64,000 bases of DNA, taken from Acinetobacter higginsii (GTDB lineage Bacteria; Pseudomonadota; Gammaproteobacteria; Pseudomonadales; Moraxellaceae). Shown here in pieces: positions 8,459 through 17,446 of this stretch (position 1 is its first letter; every line of letters starts with the position of its first letter). The position numbers and the translations under genes were made by a program. The DNA is taken from contig NZ_KB850071.1 in the NCBI RefSeq assembly GCF_000369525.1, forward strand, positions 71,032 through 135,031, given 5' to 3'. Below the pieces are notes generated by a model, which saw only the letters and a list, made by a program, of their open reading frames with translations, ran no database searches and was not told the origin of the DNA.

Positions 8459-9259
8459 TTGTTTTTGGACATTGCACACATGGGGAAAAACTTTGAACAT
8501 GGATTTGCAGATTATCCAGTCTATGCATTTTCAGAAAACTACCCCCATGGCCATATTGAAGACTGGCATAGCCATGATCGAATTCAGTTGATTCATACCC
8601 TATCAGGCGTGATTCGAGTACAAACCCACGAAGGGATCTGGATTACCCCACCTGGACGTGGCGTATGGATTCCTGCGCATAAACCACATGCCTTACTCAG
8701 TAGCGGTGATGTCAAAGCCCGAGGGATTTTTATAGAAACCTCAGCACAAACCCATCTGAGTTCCGGATGTCGGGTTGTTGCCATTCCTGCTTTACTACGG
8801 GAGCTGATGAGTAGTGCAATGGACATTAAAGCAGCGATCCAGCCCATGAGTCGCGATGAAAGACTGTTGCAATTGATTTTAGACGAAGTTCGGGTATTAC
8901 CAGCTCTTGCCTTTAATTTGCCAGATCCTCAAAACCCACGCCTGCAACAGCTTTGTCAGCAAATCAAAGACAATCTCAGCTTTAACTGGAATCTGAAAGA
9001 TACAGCTGAACAACTGCATATCAGCAGTAAAACGTTAGCGCGACATTTTCAAAAAGAGACTGGACTGCATTTCTCCCATTGGGTTCGTCAAGCCAAACTG
9101 ATGCAGGCCATGATTGATTTGGCCCTGAACAAACCGGTTTTAAATGTGGCCTTGGACTTGGGCTATGACAGCCCCAGTGCCTTTAGTGCCATGTTTAAAC
9201 GTGAAACCAGCATGACACCGAGTGACTATCTTAAACAATTCTCTGACACACTCAGTTGA
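8459..9259 (+). CDS. AraC-family transcriptional regulator with N-terminal cupin domain
   Basis: The 266-residue protein has a cupin ligand-binding half with a metal-type HxHxxxE-like pattern (GHIEDWHSHDRIQLIH, about residues 30-46) and a PPGRGVWIPAHKPH turn. The C-terminal half carries two AraC helix-turn-helix motifs: HISSKTLARHFQKETG at about 187-202 and the family signature ALDLGYDSPSAFSAMFKRETSMTPS near 229-254. The reading frame opens with TTG at 8459; an ATG at 8480 gives 259 residues, and neither has a clear ribosome-binding site. It probably regulates the divergent DMT exporter. Confidence 0.88.
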   Translation: MFLDIAHMGKNFEHGFADYPVYAFSENYPHGHIEDWHSHDRIQLIHTLSGVIRVQTHEGIWITPPGRGVWIPAHKPHALLSSGDVKARGIFIETSAQTHLSSGCRVVAIPALLRELMSSAMDIKAAIQPMSRDERLLQLILDEVRVLPALAFNLPDPQNPRLQQLCQQIKDNLSFNWNLKDTAEQLHISSKTLARHFQKETGLHFSHWVRQAKLMQAMIDLALNKPVLNVALDLGYDSPSAFSAMFKRETSMTPSDYLKQFSDTLS

Positions 9260-9350
9260 GTGTCCTGAGCATAGATTGAGTGAAGAATCTCATTCCTTTC
9301 ATCCTCACAGCAGCATAAAATAAGCGCAATCTCCCAATACCCGAATCGCT

Positions 9351-10238
9351 ATGGATGCTCAACCCACCAATCGCAACCTGATGATGGCGATTGGTTGCCT
9401 TACTCTTTCTGCGCTGCTTTTTTCTGTGATGGGCATTTGTATTCGTTACGCTTCACATACGGTCGATAACTATACCATTGTGTTTTTCCGCAATGTGGTG
9501 GGCCTGATCCTGTTTTTACCTTTTATCTTCAAGCAAGGAACCCAGTTTGTAAAAACAGAAAAACTGTGGATGCATACCTGGCGTAGTATTGTTGGGCTTG
9601 CTGCCATGTATGGTTTTTTCTATGCCATTGCACATTTAAAACTCTCCAATGCCATGGTGTTTACCTATTCTTCCCCCATTTTTATTCCATTGATTGCTTG
9701 GCTGTTTCTTAAAGAAAAAATCACCACGGCGATGCTCTGTGCCGCAGGACTGGGCTTTATTGGAGTGTTCTGTGTAGCTAAGCCTGATCAAGGTTTATTG
9801 AACTGGATTTCAATCGTTGGCATCAGTTCTAGCCTGTTGGCTTCAATGGCCTTTGTCACTGTGCGCGCACTGACTCAAACCGAGCCACCTGAACGGATCG
9901 TGTTCTATTTCTGTTTTATTGGTTCTTTGCTTTCCGTGATTCCGATGTTTTGGGTATGGCGACCTTATCATTTACAGGAATTATTGTTTTTGATCGGTGC
10001 AGGTGTACTGGCCAATGTCAGCCAGATTTTTATGTCGCATGCCTACCGTCTTGCCCCTGCTGGACAGATTGCACCCGTCAACTATATTGCAATTATTTTT
10101 GCAGGACTTTGGGGTTTTTTACTGTGGAATGAAGTGCCTGATTTATATAGCTTGATTGGTTTTTGCATTATTCTCTCAGCGATTTTTTTATGTAGTCCAT
10201 TGATAAAACGATCAAAGTCAAAAAAGTCAGTACTGTAA
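9351..10238 (+). CDS. EamA/DMT-family transporter
   Basis: This 295-residue protein with about ten membrane helices and two EamA repeats is distinct from the exporter at 7448. The first repeat runs from residue 10 (MMAIGCLTLSALLFSVMG) to the LFLKEKITT turn, and the second from about residue 150 (ISIVGISSSLLASMAF) to LWNEVPD. It ends in a basic cytoplasmic tail (KRSKSKKS). It could share a transcript with the AraC-type regulator 91 nt upstream, or have its own promoter. It is convergent with the small gene at 10241, leaving only two bases between stops. Confidence 0.85.
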   Translation: MDAQPTNRNLMMAIGCLTLSALLFSVMGICIRYASHTVDNYTIVFFRNVVGLILFLPFIFKQGTQFVKTEKLWMHTWRSIVGLAAMYGFFYAIAHLKLSNAMVFTYSSPIFIPLIAWLFLKEKITTAMLCAAGLGFIGVFCVAKPDQGLLNWISIVGISSSLLASMAFVTVRALTQTEPPERIVFYFCFIGSLLSVIPMFWVWRPYHLQELLFLIGAGVLANVSQIFMSHAYRLAPAGQIAPVNYIAIIFAGLWGFLLWNEVPDLYSLIGFCIILSAIFLCSPLIKRSKSKKSVL

Positions 10239-10240
10239 GC

Positions 10241-10549
10241 TCAATGCTTTGGATAAGGGTGCAAGTCCAGTACATAATGACCTAGAATTTCCCGTTTTGG
10301 CTTATCAACAACGATAACAAGATAGGTGTTATCTAAGGGCACTGGAATATTAAGATGCTGGAATTGCACGTCTCCGCTTTCATAAATATGTTTCACAGAC
10401 CATTCCCATGCAGTACAGGAGTGATACAGCTGTTCAATCACAGGATCAGCATAGCCCCATAAATCTACAATTTCCTCCGCACTCTCCGTGACATCTAACA
10501 TAGGAGGGAAAAAAGTTGCCTGATACTCTGCCTGACTCAATGCTTTCAT
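10241..10549 (-). CDS. Small conserved-looking cytoplasmic protein, unknown function
   Basis: The protein has 102 residues, no signal peptide or membrane helix, and is acidic in its first half (LDVTESAEEIVDLWGYADP). An AGGAGTGAATCC-type ribosome-binding site (GGAG) lies just before the ATG, which supports translation. The C-terminal part (TYLVIVVDKPKREILGHYVLDL) looks like two beta strands around a turn. I do not recognise the family. Its stop is two bases from the stop of the convergent transporter. Confidence 0.65.
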   Translation of the reverse strand: MKALSQAEYQATFFPPMLDVTESAEEIVDLWGYADPVIEQLYHSCTAWEWSVKHIYESGDVQFQHLNIPVPLDNTYLVIVVDKPKREILGHYVLDLHPYPKH

Positions 10550-10577
10550 GGATTCACTCCTTCAATAAAATAATAAT

Positions 10578-10603
10578 AAAAAAGCACCCGTAGGTGCTTT
10601 TTT
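10578..10603 (-). terminator. Rho-independent terminator of the first TRAP-type permease gene
   Basis: On the minus strand, AAAAAAGCACC and GGTGCTTTTTT arms with a TACG loop and T run lie 12 nt past the stop at 10615. Confidence 0.85.
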
Positions 10604-10614
10604 AGTTTCAATTG

Positions 10615-12819
10615 TTAATGCTTATACCAACCAAACATTTGGAAGATATACGGCGCATAGGTCACCAACACCAACGATGAGAACAAGACGATAATCGGCA
10701 ATAACCAACGCTCATAGCGGAAGTAGAAACTGGTGTATTTCTCTTTCGCTTCCTTATCGGCGGCCGAGACCTCTTCATCCCCGACGGAGAGTCGCGTCAG
10801 CAAGTGGTTCAGGGCAACAGGCGGCGTTACATAACCAAACTCGAATGCCACCAATACGATCATCCAGAAGTGGATCGGATGGATACCATTCTCGTAAGCA
10901 ACAGGGGCAACCGTTGCAGCAACCAGAATCACCGCACCGAATGGATCGGTAGTCATCCCAATAATCGCAAGTAACAACGCAATGAAGGCAAGCGAAATAT
11001 AGATATTGCCCAAGTGAGTCGGTAATAACTCAACCACTTCTGCACGTTCAATTAAGCCACCGACACTTGCAGACAATGCCATTAATAGAATTAATGCACC
11101 GATGTGCCCCACTGTTTCTGAGGTTGCAAAACGTAATGCCCCACCAAAACCAAAGCTCTTGCTACCGTGTGGATCATGTGATTTCAAGAACTCAGATTTT
11201 TTCTCATGTTCACGAACCAAAGCTTCATGCTTCGCATCGACCACTGGCGCAGGCGCAAGTTTTGAGGCAAATAACTTGTCAAACAAGATCATTGCAATCA
11301 ACACCAACGGTAAAATCATTGGCGCAGTAAATTCGTTGATTGAGGTATCTAAAGCAAGCTTATAGAACATCACCACAGCAAAACCAATGATGATATATGG
11401 GATCACAGGCACACATGCACGTAACATCCCTGGCACAGCGATTTTAGGTGAGTTCACACGGAACTTTTCCTCTGCAAGAATCAGAGAAACACCCAAGAAG
11501 ATGAAGGCCGTTAACCAGAAGACATAGATACCGTGATCAAATAATTCAGTCGATGTCACATGGCGGCTGTCGAGCATTGAGATCAAGATAACCAATAGAC
11601 ATGGACGAATCACCACACCCAAAGAACCCGACATTGCCGATACAGCTAAGGCATATTGACGGCGAGCACCTGAGTTCCAAACTTCTTTATAGATGATCGC
11701 ACCTGCTGCAATAACGAAAATCCCTGAAGCACCTGTATATGCTGTTGGAATCGCTGCTGCAATCAAGATTAACCAAGTTAAAGTTTCTGGCGCCAAGTTC
11801 CACGGACGTAAGATATTTAAGAATAAATCCATCACGCGTGTTTGGGTCAGTAACATACCCGCCCAAATGAACAAGGCTAGATTTAAGAAAATACCTGAGA
11901 ACTCAACCAAGATACCCAAGTAAATCCCTTGCCCCATTGGATAATCCATGAAGAAGGTAAATACAATCCCTGTCACCAAAGACATAAACGCATACAGAGG
12001 AACACTCAGTAGCGCCAAACCAAAGTTACCCTTCGGTTGTGCAGTTTTCGGGATAAAGATGAATTGGAAAATACTGATAATGGTCAATGACACAAATAGC
12101 GCAATCCACAACCAATACAAAACGGCCGTTTTTCCAGCAACTTCAACACCTGAATTCAATACTGAATGGTATTGGCTAATCACCGAATAACTGAGTAAAG
12201 CATTACCCGCAACCATCAATGCTGAATAGACACGGAAGTCGATTCTAGTTTTTGGTGCACGTAAACCAATGTGGTGATAACGCAAAGATGCTGTAATTGA
12301 AGCAAACAACACCATGATTAATAAAATAACAGTTTGGTTTTCAGAACCTAATTTAAAGATTCCGAAGAAAGTAGTTTCAACTTTACGATAAGTACGAATA
12401 CTTGGATGCGCTTCCAAGTGCTTCATTGCTTTATCATAGAATTGGTATTTTTCTTCACACTGCTGCTGTGCGGCCAATAAAGACGCACGAACATCAGCTT
12501 CAGAAGCCGCACCAAACATACTTGCAAATTCATCGGCAGCATTGGCTTTCATCTGCTCTTGAACTTGTGCATCAATGTTTGGATGTCGATCACAAGATGG
12601 TTTTTCAGGTTCCGCACGTAAAAACGAATATTGCATCCCTGTTGTTTGATCACCGTAAAGACGCTCCCCCATACGAAGCATCTGACCGTGAATCATTTCG
12701 CCTGTACCAATAAGCAACGTCATTAGCAACAAAGCAAGAATAATGAAGGTTGATATCCAATCATTCCAGATATAGCCTAATCGGGCTAATCCAGTCTTAT
12801 TCTCTTGATCATTTTGCAT
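10615..12819 (-). CDS. Fused TRAP-type permease (DctQ-like plus DctM-like), paralog A
   Basis: This 734-residue inner-membrane protein joins a small Q-type and a large M-type TRAP subunit. The M part ends with the family signature: TDPFGAVILVAATVAPVAYE, then a Pro-His-Phe-Trp step, then YVTPPVALNHLL (about residues 640-695). TRAP permeases import organic acids with a periplasmic binding protein, driven by an ion gradient. The N-terminus is unusual. Helix 1 (about 21-40) is followed by about 120 extracytoplasmic residues with two cysteines (C76, C121) before helix 2 at about 161. No DctP-like gene adjoins. The paralog at 13321-15531 lies directly upstream on the same strand, and each has its own leader and terminator. 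Confidence 0.85.
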   Translation of the reverse strand: MQNDQENKTGLARLGYIWNDWISTFIILALLLMTLLIGTGEMIHGQMLRMGERLYGDQTTGMQYSFLRAEPEKPSCDRHPNIDAQVQEQMKANAADEFASMFGAASEADVRASLLAAQQQCEEKYQFYDKAMKHLEAHPSIRTYRKVETTFFGIFKLGSENQTVILLIMVLFASITASLRYHHIGLRAPKTRIDFRVYSALMVAGNALLSYSVISQYHSVLNSGVEVAGKTAVLYWLWIALFVSLTIISIFQFIFIPKTAQPKGNFGLALLSVPLYAFMSLVTGIVFTFFMDYPMGQGIYLGILVEFSGIFLNLALFIWAGMLLTQTRVMDLFLNILRPWNLAPETLTWLILIAAAIPTAYTGASGIFVIAAGAIIYKEVWNSGARRQYALAVSAMSGSLGVVIRPCLLVILISMLDSRHVTSTELFDHGIYVFWLTAFIFLGVSLILAEEKFRVNSPKIAVPGMLRACVPVIPYIIIGFAVVMFYKLALDTSINEFTAPMILPLVLIAMILFDKLFASKLAPAPVVDAKHEALVREHEKKSEFLKSHDPHGSKSFGFGGALRFATSETVGHIGALILLMALSASVGGLIERAEVVELLPTHLGNIYISLAFIALLLAIIGMTTDPFGAVILVAATVAPVAYENGIHPIHFWMIVLVAFEFGYVTPPVALNHLLTRLSVGDEEVSAADKEAKEKYTSFYFRYERWLLPIIVLFSSLVLVTYAPYIFQMFGWYKH

Positions 12820-13280
12820 GTCTATTCCAATTTATTGTTATCAACATCCATCCAAAGATGTTGAATCATGCGCTGTCCTTGGTTGATAGATAAATGAATT
12901 TACCCTTTGAATCACCAATCCCTTTTAAACCGCTTAAATTTGCAGCAAACTTTTATAAAAAAGAATGACTGCAATCACTTTTTTGTTGGTTGTTTTTATC
13001 AATTTATCTGTTCTCTCGAGCGCTCTCCATTTTTATCACTCTGCTGATTACAAATTTCGCGCCCCAAATTGCCTTTTTACAGCTGCCCTTTAGAAAGATG
13101 AATCCGATCTTAAAGCAGGCTACTCCATCTTTTCCGTCTATTTATAGCATAACTGGTTCGATCTCAAAATGTTATTTTAATCACATAATAATCAACGCTA
13201 GTCTAAATTCACCTATAGTTATTGGTTCACTCGATATTCACCACTATAACCAGAGTTCAATAGCATTTACTTCTGCACAA
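12820..13280. other. Gene-free stretch holding the leader of permease A
   Basis: The first 110 bases (12820-12930) match the region upstream of the second permease, including a candidate promoter on the minus strand (TTGGTG near 12917, ATTTAT near 12894) and the hairpin at 12841-12864. The remainder to 13280 is AT-rich and holds only a plus-strand open frame that I judge spurious. I see no RNA gene or repeat in it. Confidence 0.5.
12841..12864 (-). promoter_or_regulatory. Leader hairpin upstream of permease A
   Basis: In the transcript TCAACATC pairs perfectly with GATGTTGA around an 8-nt loop (TTTGGATG), ending 21 nt before the ATG and just upstream of the GGAAT ribosome-binding site. The same structure with G-U substitutions occurs at 15553-15576 before the paralog. 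Confidence 0.5.
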
Positions 13281-13304
13281 AATAAGCACCCTAAGGTGCT
13301 TATT
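13281..13304 (-). terminator. Rho-independent terminator of permease B
   Basis: On the minus strand, AATAAGCACC and GGTGCTTATT arms with a TTAG loop, 17 nt after the stop at 13321. It is nearly the same sequence as the terminator of permease A. Confidence 0.8.
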
Positions 13305-13320
13305 TTTTCTTTAAGCTTCG

Positions 13321-15531
13321 CTAGCTATACCAGCCAAATAATTTAAAGCTATAAGGGACATAGGCAATGATCAGAATTGCAGGCACCATCACCAGTAATG
13401 GTAAAATCCAGCGCTCATAGCGATAGAAAAAGGATTGATGGCGTACTTCAGCATCCGCCTCTGCCACTTCAGCATCCCCAATCGACTGTCTCGCCAATAA
13501 GTGATTCAATGCAACTGGCGGCGTGACATACCCCAGTTCAAAACCAATTAATGCAATCATCCAGAAGTGCACAGGATCAATCCCATACTGATAAGCCACG
13601 GGCGCAACTGTTGCAGTAATTAAAATCACTGCCCCAAATGGGTCCATAATCATCCCCACAAAAATCATCAGCAGCACGATCAGCGTGATCACCACATAGG
13701 TGCTGTTAATATCTTGCGGGAAATTTTCCATGATATGAATCTGTTCAAGGAAACCACCGACACTCACCGAAAGTGCCATGAGGATCACCAAAGCCCCAAT
13801 ATGTCCAACCGTCTCACTGGTCGATGCATGTAATGCTTTACCGAAAGAAACACGGCGCACAGGATTCCGCGGATCATCTGCAGGGTTGATCGGCGCAGCA
13901 GGTTGAGAACCATCCGCAGGAATGATGTAACTGTTCAAAGTACTATCCCAATGCCCAACGGGTGCTAAGGGTGCAGGTTCTTTGCGCAACTTATCAAAAA
14001 GCACCATCAATAATAAAATCACTGGCATCATTACAGGTGCAGTAAATTCATTCAGATCTGTGGCCAAAGCATGTTTATAGAACAGCCAGATCAAAATAAA
14101 AATCACGATATAAGGTGATACTGGCACAAATGCACGTAACGACTTAGGTAAGGCGATTTTGAGTGGTGCAACTCTAAATTTCTGTTCGGCAAAAAACAGC
14201 GCAATCACCAAGAATAAAGTTGAGGTTAACAAGAAGGTGTACATGCCATATTGATACAGCAGGTCAGTGGTCACTTCTTTATTTAATGACGCTACAACCA
14301 CGATCAATAGACATGGACGAAGCACCACCCCAAGTGAACCTGACAGTGCAGTTGCAGCCAAAGCAAATTGGCGACGTCCACCTGCATTCCAGACTTCTTT
14401 ATAAATAATTGCACCTGCTGCAATGACGAAAATACCTGACGCGCCAGTGTAGGCGGTCGGCAAGGCCGCAGCAATTAAGATTAACCAGGTTAATGTTTCA
14501 GGGGCGAGATTCCAAGGTCGCAGAATATTTAAGAATAAATCCACAATGCGCGTCTGTTTTAACAACATCCCCGCCCAAATAAACAAGGCCAGATTTAAGA
14601 AAATATTCGAGAACTCGACCAACTGCCCTAAGTAAATCCCTTGCCCCATTGGATAGGCCATAAAGAAGGTAAAAGCAACTCCCGTGATAATCGCCATATA
14701 GGCATAAAGTGGCACGCTTAGGAAGGCTAAACCAACACTCCCCCCTTCTCGGGTTGGCGTAGGCGACTTAATCAACTGATACAGACTAATCAAGGTCAGT
14801 ACCGCAAATAAAATCATCCATAACCAATAAATCAGCATCATTTCTGGGCTGATCGGAACACCAGAGTTCATCACAGATCGATATTGACTCATCACCGATG
14901 AGGTCAATAAAGCATTTCCAATCAGCATCGCAATGCTATAGATACGGAAATCAATTTTCGTCGCTGGGCTGCGTAAACCGATATGATGGGTCTTTAATGT
15001 GGCACTGATGGCCGCAAATACCACCATAATCACCAAAAATAAAGCACGGTTTTCTGTACCAAATTTAAAGATGCCAAAGAAGCTGGTTTCAATCTGACGA
15101 TAGGTCCGCACACTCGGGTGTGCCTCGATATGCGTCATTGCCTTATCATAAAATTGATATTTTTCATCACATTGCTGCTGTGCTGCCATCAAGGAAGCGC
15201 GTACATCTGATTCCGAAGCCACGCCAAACATACTGGCAAATTCATCGGCTGCATTAATCCGCATCTGCTCTTGAACTTGTGCATCGATATTGGGATTTCG
15301 GTCACAGGTGGGTTTTTCTGGTTCGGCACGAAGGAATGAATACTGCATTCCAATCGCAGGATCACCATATAAACGTTCGCCCATCCGTAATAACTGACCA
15401 TGGATCATCTCGCCAGTACCAATAATCAGTGTCATGAGTAATAAGAAAAGGATAACAAAGGTTGATATCCACTCGGTCCAAATATAACTCAATAGACCTA
15501 ATCCAGTTTTTTTCTGTTGATTATGCTGCAT
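13321..15531 (-). CDS. Fused TRAP-type permease (DctQ-like plus DctM-like), paralog B
   Basis: This 736-residue protein is collinear with paralog A across its whole length. It keeps the same helix 1, the same extracytoplasmic insertion with C76 and C121, and the M-subunit signature (MDPFGAVILITATVAPVAYQ, then YVTPPVALNHLLARQS). Over residues 41-130 I count 78 of 90 positions identical to paralog A, more than in the first helices of the Q-like part. The pair therefore arose by duplication. The cytoplasmic loop around residues 525-565 differs most (Pro/Ala-rich here, charged in A). It lies 144 nt downstream of the rhombosortase gene with no clear terminator between them, so readthrough from there is possible. 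Confidence 0.85.
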   Translation of the reverse strand: MQHNQQKKTGLGLLSYIWTEWISTFVILFLLLMTLIIGTGEMIHGQLLRMGERLYGDPAIGMQYSFLRAEPEKPTCDRNPNIDAQVQEQMRINAADEFASMFGVASESDVRASLMAAQQQCDEKYQFYDKAMTHIEAHPSVRTYRQIETSFFGIFKFGTENRALFLVIMVVFAAISATLKTHHIGLRSPATKIDFRIYSIAMLIGNALLTSSVMSQYRSVMNSGVPISPEMMLIYWLWMILFAVLTLISLYQLIKSPTPTREGGSVGLAFLSVPLYAYMAIITGVAFTFFMAYPMGQGIYLGQLVEFSNIFLNLALFIWAGMLLKQTRIVDLFLNILRPWNLAPETLTWLILIAAALPTAYTGASGIFVIAAGAIIYKEVWNAGGRRQFALAATALSGSLGVVLRPCLLIVVVASLNKEVTTDLLYQYGMYTFLLTSTLFLVIALFFAEQKFRVAPLKIALPKSLRAFVPVSPYIVIFILIWLFYKHALATDLNEFTAPVMMPVILLLMVLFDKLRKEPAPLAPVGHWDSTLNSYIIPADGSQPAAPINPADDPRNPVRRVSFGKALHASTSETVGHIGALVILMALSVSVGGFLEQIHIMENFPQDINSTYVVITLIVLLMIFVGMIMDPFGAVILITATVAPVAYQYGIDPVHFWMIALIGFELGYVTPPVALNHLLARQSIGDAEVAEADAEVRHQSFFYRYERWILPLLVMVPAILIIAYVPYSFKLFGWYS

Positions 15532-15552
15532 ATCTATTCCAGTTTATTGTGA

Positions 15553-15576
15553 TCAACACCCCTCCGAAGATGCTGA
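15553..15576 (-). promoter_or_regulatory. Leader hairpin upstream of permease B
   Basis: In the transcript TCAGCATC pairs with GGTGTTGA through two G-U pairs around the loop TTCGGAGG, 21 nt before the ATG. It is the counterpart of 12841-12864; each base change in one arm is tolerated by wobble pairing. Confidence 0.5.
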
Positions 15577-15675
15577 ATCTTGCAATGCACATGGTTGATA
15601 GAGAATACATTTATTCCCTGTATAACCAATCCCTCTGTACCCACTGAATTATTATTAAGCGTCTTAATCAAATGA

Positions 15676-16254
15676 TCATGTTGTTGTCGTTTTTATCTTT
15701 TTTATCAGTAAATAACCTAAACCACAGAGCAACCCACCAATCGCACCGATCAAATGTGCTTCGGTGAGGACTGGACTGCCAATTAATTGAGCAGTCCCTG
15801 TTTGCCCAAAGGTATTCTCCCAAATCAGTTTTGCCGCAATCAAGGCTAAGACCAAAATTGCAAATTTCCGTTCATTTTTATATTGCAGATATACCACACC
15901 CACTGCGGTATATAGACCATGCAAGACCCCTGAAAGTCCAGCATAGGCATCAATATAAGGCAGATAAAAATAAAAAATTAAACTAATAAAGGGAGGTAGC
16001 ACGAGCAATAATGCACCTAAATGCCAATTGCGAACATGAGGAAAAATAAAAGGTAAACAGGCAAAAGCCATCATATTCAGTAGAAAGTGAACCCATCCTA
16101 CATGAACCCAATGTGCAGTCCATAAGCGCCAAAACTCGGTGAGTAAACTTGGACGCCAATAAATAAAATGATCAGCAAAAACTTGTAGACAAGCCGATAT
16201 GGAAATACATATCGCAATCAAAATAATTTTACTTACCCATATTTGATCTTTCAT
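15676..16254 (-). CDS. rrtA: Rhombosortase-type intramembrane serine protease
   Basis: A 192-residue, all-membrane rhomboid-superfamily protein. The catalytic Ser108 lies in YAGLSGVLHG and the catalytic His167 in EAHLIGAIGG; an HFLLN motif (56-60) and WRLWTAHWVH match the rhombosortase pattern. Rhombosortases cleave the C-terminal GlyGly-CTERM anchor of proteins sent to the surface through type II secretion. No protein with a GlyGly-CTERM tail is encoded in this window, so the substrate must be elsewhere. The gene sits between a lipoprotein gene and the permease B gene on the same strand. The symbol follows the family name rather than an orthology test. Confidence 0.8.
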   Translation of the reverse strand: MKDQIWVSKIILIAICISISACLQVFADHFIYWRPSLLTEFWRLWTAHWVHVGWVHFLLNMMAFACLPFIFPHVRNWHLGALLLVLPPFISLIFYFYLPYIDAYAGLSGVLHGLYTAVGVVYLQYKNERKFAILVLALIAAKLIWENTFGQTGTAQLIGSPVLTEAHLIGAIGGLLCGLGYLLIKKIKTTTT

Positions 16255-16279
16255 AGGCTGACCGCCTCCTAAAAAAACA

Positions 16280-16318
16280 GACCTTTTACAAGTTTAGATA
16301 GTTCATCTGTAAAAGGTC
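16280..16318 (-). terminator. Rho-independent terminator of the lipoprotein gene
   Basis: On the minus strand, GACCTTTTACA and TGTAAAAGGTC pair around a 17-nt loop, followed by TGTTTTTTT. It separates the lipoprotein gene from rrtA. Confidence 0.75.
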
Positions 16319-16330
16319 GTTTAATTCAGG

Positions 16331-17446
16331 TTACTCCGCTGGAGTTTCTTGTGCTGGTGCCGCCTGGTCTGATGCTGGTGCAGCTTGATCCTGCGCAGGT
16401 GCTGCTTCACCACCGTCAAACAACGAATCCAACTCAGCTGAGCTTTCTTGTTTGTCATCCCAGAATGAAGTTAAGCCTTCGTCACTGGCTCTTACACCTG
16501 TATTTTCAGTCCAATAACGATCTGCGATACCACGAACCATCAAACCGGCCATTTTATCAATCAATCGGAACTGTGGATTTGCTGGTTTATCTTCACCTGT
16601 TGCCGCAGCATATGAACGGAAAGCATCGCGTAGCTTGGCATCATCACCACTGGCCTGTGCGGCAACGGCATATAAAGCATGTGCTAAACGAACACCCTTC
16701 TTCTCACCAATGGCCATAGACTGCTTCATGGTGGCATACGGTTCAGGCTTACCGTCACCCGCACCTGGTAATAAGGTCCAGATGACTGCACGGGTTGCCA
16801 TTGGCGCACCCCAGAATTTCTCATTGTCTAAACACGCCATACCGCGTTCAACAATACCTGCAATATCTTTAGGTACATTGATCGCACCACCAGAGTTAAT
16901 ATCGTTGGTCATGGCTTGTAAACCACTCACCATACCAAGTAAATAAACGGTTTGATCTAGATCATTACGCATGGTTGGGCACGAGTCGCCCAATTTATAT
17001 TTGTATTTAGTTTCCCAACGATTCGCAAACAGCTGATAGCCTGCATATTGACGTTCAGCAGCAATTCCCGCCCAACGTTTCTGTTCAATACGTGCATCTT
17101 GTGCTTCTGAAACCTGACCTGCTTTAGACGCACGTAAGTAACGCAACTCTGCTTCTAAAGCTTGATTCTCAGCACAAACGCCCGCTGCGGTATATAACAA
17201 TACCGCCATGCGGGTTGGGTCAGCACCCATATCTTTGGTTGACATCACGGCAGGGGTTAAAGCATTCCCTGAGTTACACACCATTTCAGCGTCATCCATT
17301 GCTAAAATTGGTGGAACAATATGGTTTTCACCAAAACCAAGTGCGACATTCGCACCCGTTTTAATCACATATGAACATCCTGATAGCATTGATGTTGTCA
17401 ATACAGCAACCGCCACACCTTGTCCAATTTTTTGGAGTTTAGACAT
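16331..17446 (-). CDS. Lipoprotein with helical repeat-like body, possible TRAP-associated TatT-type protein
   Basis: The 371-residue protein starts with a lipoprotein signal (lipobox LSGC, Cys24). Residues about 25-310 are alpha-helical in character with paired Cys and repeated Ala-rich segments, and the tail (about 335-371) is an Ala/Pro/Gln/Glu low-complexity stretch with repeated PAxxQAAPA units. An AGAGGGACAGGAAGT-type Shine-Dalgarno precedes the ATG. Location near two TRAP permeases and the helical, lipid-anchored design recall TatT, a TPR-like TRAP partner lipoprotein; this is inference from context, not from a motif. It could equally be an unrelated envelope lipoprotein. Confidence 0.6.
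   Translation of the reverse strand: MSKLQKIGQGVAVAVLTTSMLSGCSYVIKTGANVALGFGENHIVPPILAMDDAEMVCNSGNALTPAVMSTKDMGADPTRMAVLLYTAAGVCAENQALEAELRYLRASKAGQVSEAQDARIEQKRWAGIAAERQYAGYQLFANRWETKYKYKLGDSCPTMRNDLDQTVYLLGMVSGLQAMTNDINSGGAINVPKDIAGIVERGMACLDNEKFWGAPMATRAVIWTLLPGAGDGKPEPYATMKQSMAIGEKKGVRLAHALYAVAAQASGDDAKLRDAFRSYAAATGEDKPANPQFRLIDKMAGLMVRGIADRYWTENTGVRASDEGLTSFWDDKQESSAELDSLFDGGEAAPAQDQAAPASDQAAPAQETPAE

Noticed and set aside
9247..9262. ACACTCA/TGAGTGT palindrome at the end of the AraC-type gene
   Set aside because: The hairpin overlaps the stop codon and lacks a T run, so it is not a convincing terminator, and it is short enough to occur by chance.
12990..13346. 118-codon plus-strand frame in the gap before permease A
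   Set aside because: It has no ribosome-binding site, covers the terminator of permease B and overlaps that gene antisense. Its composition follows the AT-rich intergenic sequence.
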